A stretch of DNA of 6,694 bases from NCBI GenBank assembly GCA_030655735.1, contig JAUSPK010000057.1:1-6694 (forward strand), read 5' to 3'. The position numbers were made by a program, and so were the translations under genes. Origin of the DNA: Syntrophales bacterium (GTDB taxonomy: Bacteria; Desulfobacterota; Syntrophia; Syntrophales; UBA2210). Each line of letters begins with the position of its first letter. Within the stretch, counting starts at the first letter, position 1. Shown here in pieces: positions 6,335-6,694 of this stretch. The notes beneath the pieces are model-generated. The model was not told the origin of the DNA. It made no database searches and saw only the letters and a program-made list of their open reading frames with translations.

Positions 6335-6363
6335 TTGACAGGGGGGGCGATAAAGATTATAAG
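6335..6363 (+). promoter_or_regulatory. Promoter of tRNA-Glu
   Basis: A perfect TTGACA (6335-6340) and TATAAG (6358-6363, 5 of 6) are 17 bases apart. The start of transcription would fall near 6370, about 26 bases before the mature tRNA 5' end. This near-consensus strength is typical of stable RNA genes. The -10 is followed by CGACAATTCG, not by a clearly GC-rich discriminator. Confidence 0.8.
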
Positions 6364-6395
6364 CGACAATTCGTTTTCCGATTACACCATAACGC

Positions 6396-6471
6396 GTCCC
6401 CATCGTCTAGTGGCCTAGGACACCGGCTTTTCACGCCGGCAGCCGGGGTTCGACTCCCCGTGGGGACGCCA
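6396..6471 (+). tRNA. tRNA-Glu, anticodon TTC
   Basis: This 76-base gene folds as a standard cloverleaf. The acceptor arms GTCCCCA (6396-6402) and TGGGGAC (6461-6467) pair over all seven positions, followed by discriminator G and an encoded CCA (6469-6471). The anticodon stem CCGGC/GCCGG (6423-6427 and 6435-6439) encloses the loop TTTTCAC, giving anticodon TTC at 6430-6432, which reads GAA and GAG. The T arm contains the GGTTCGA motif. The sequence closely follows bacterial tRNA-Glu. It is transcribed alone, opposite to the protein genes, with its own promoter and terminator. Confidence 0.97.
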
Positions 6472-6481
6472 ATATAATAAC

Positions 6482-6513
6482 AAGGGGTTACGGGATTACC
6501 GCAGCCCCTTTTT
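6482..6513 (+). terminator. Intrinsic terminator after tRNA-Glu
   Basis: AAGGGG (6482-6487) pairs with CCCCTT (6505-6510). The stem continues inward through a G-U and a U-A pair, one mismatch, and CGG/CCG (6491-6493 and 6499-6501), around a five-base loop. The 3' arm runs into five T (6509-6513). It begins 10 bases after the tRNA CCA. Confidence 0.85.
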
Positions 6514-6694
6514 AATTCCTGGAATTGAGCAACTCCACGCTATCCCCTACACACAACGAGGATTTTGGCTTTGGGGGGTTCTCTTGGTTCCGCTTTCACC
6601 TACGAGTCAATGGTTTTCGCTTTGGAATTGATCTGAGGATTACCACTTATAATCAAGTCTTTTCTAATGTAAAACCTTTCTCCCGAAATAATCT

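Noticed and set aside
6208..6477. An 89-codon plus-strand open frame
   Set aside because: Its C-terminal third is a translation of the tRNA-Glu gene, a common false protein call.

Overview
The window carries five protein genes, all on the minus strand, and one tRNA gene on the plus strand. In minus-strand transcription order the genes are: a TetR-family regulator (6129-5410), a long fused 3-hydroxyacyl-CoA dehydrogenase/enoyl-CoA hydratase (5353-2933), a thiolase (2873-1686), a carbon-nitrogen hydrolase (1398-595), and the N-terminal part of a peptidoglycan glycosyltransferase that runs off the left edge (458-1). A tRNA-Glu(TTC) gene with its own promoter and terminator lies at 6396-6471. The moderate-to-high GC, an MtgA-type glycosyltransferase, a FadN-type fusion paired with a thiolase and TetR regulator, and strong AAGGAGG ribosome binding sites suggest a Gram-negative anaerobe-type bacterium, perhaps Desulfobacterota/Deltaproteobacteria. 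That placement is an inference from gene types and layout, not a measured result.

The core is a compact beta-oxidation operon. The fused protein hydrates the trans-2-enoyl-CoA and oxidises the resulting 3-hydroxyacyl-CoA; the thiolase then cleaves the 3-ketoacyl-CoA to acetyl-CoA and a shortened acyl-CoA. Only the acyl-CoA synthetase and acyl-CoA dehydrogenase steps are missing here and must be encoded elsewhere. The operon ends in a clean intrinsic terminator at 1623-1662. The TetR protein is probably the local repressor, comparable in role to the TetR-type FadR of Bacillus. Its gene has a good promoter (TTGACA-17-TATGAG) with a cluster of alternating GGTCA/TGACC half-sites at the expected transcription start. 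A second, unrelated and perfect 10+10 palindrome lies between the tetR stop codon and the ribosome binding site of the fused gene.

Left of the operon terminator lies a roughly 100-base palindromic repeat (1440-1539) that looks like a miniature inverted-repeat element, then the nitrilase-superfamily gene, then the mtgA-like gene with its own promoter. Right of tetR is a non-coding stretch leading to the tRNA-Glu unit, and the final 180 bases hold no gene that I can recognise. I found no CRISPR array, transposase, phage gene or defence system. The region is mostly ordinary metabolism, and its most interesting content is the regulatory palindromes and the two repeat-like stretches.
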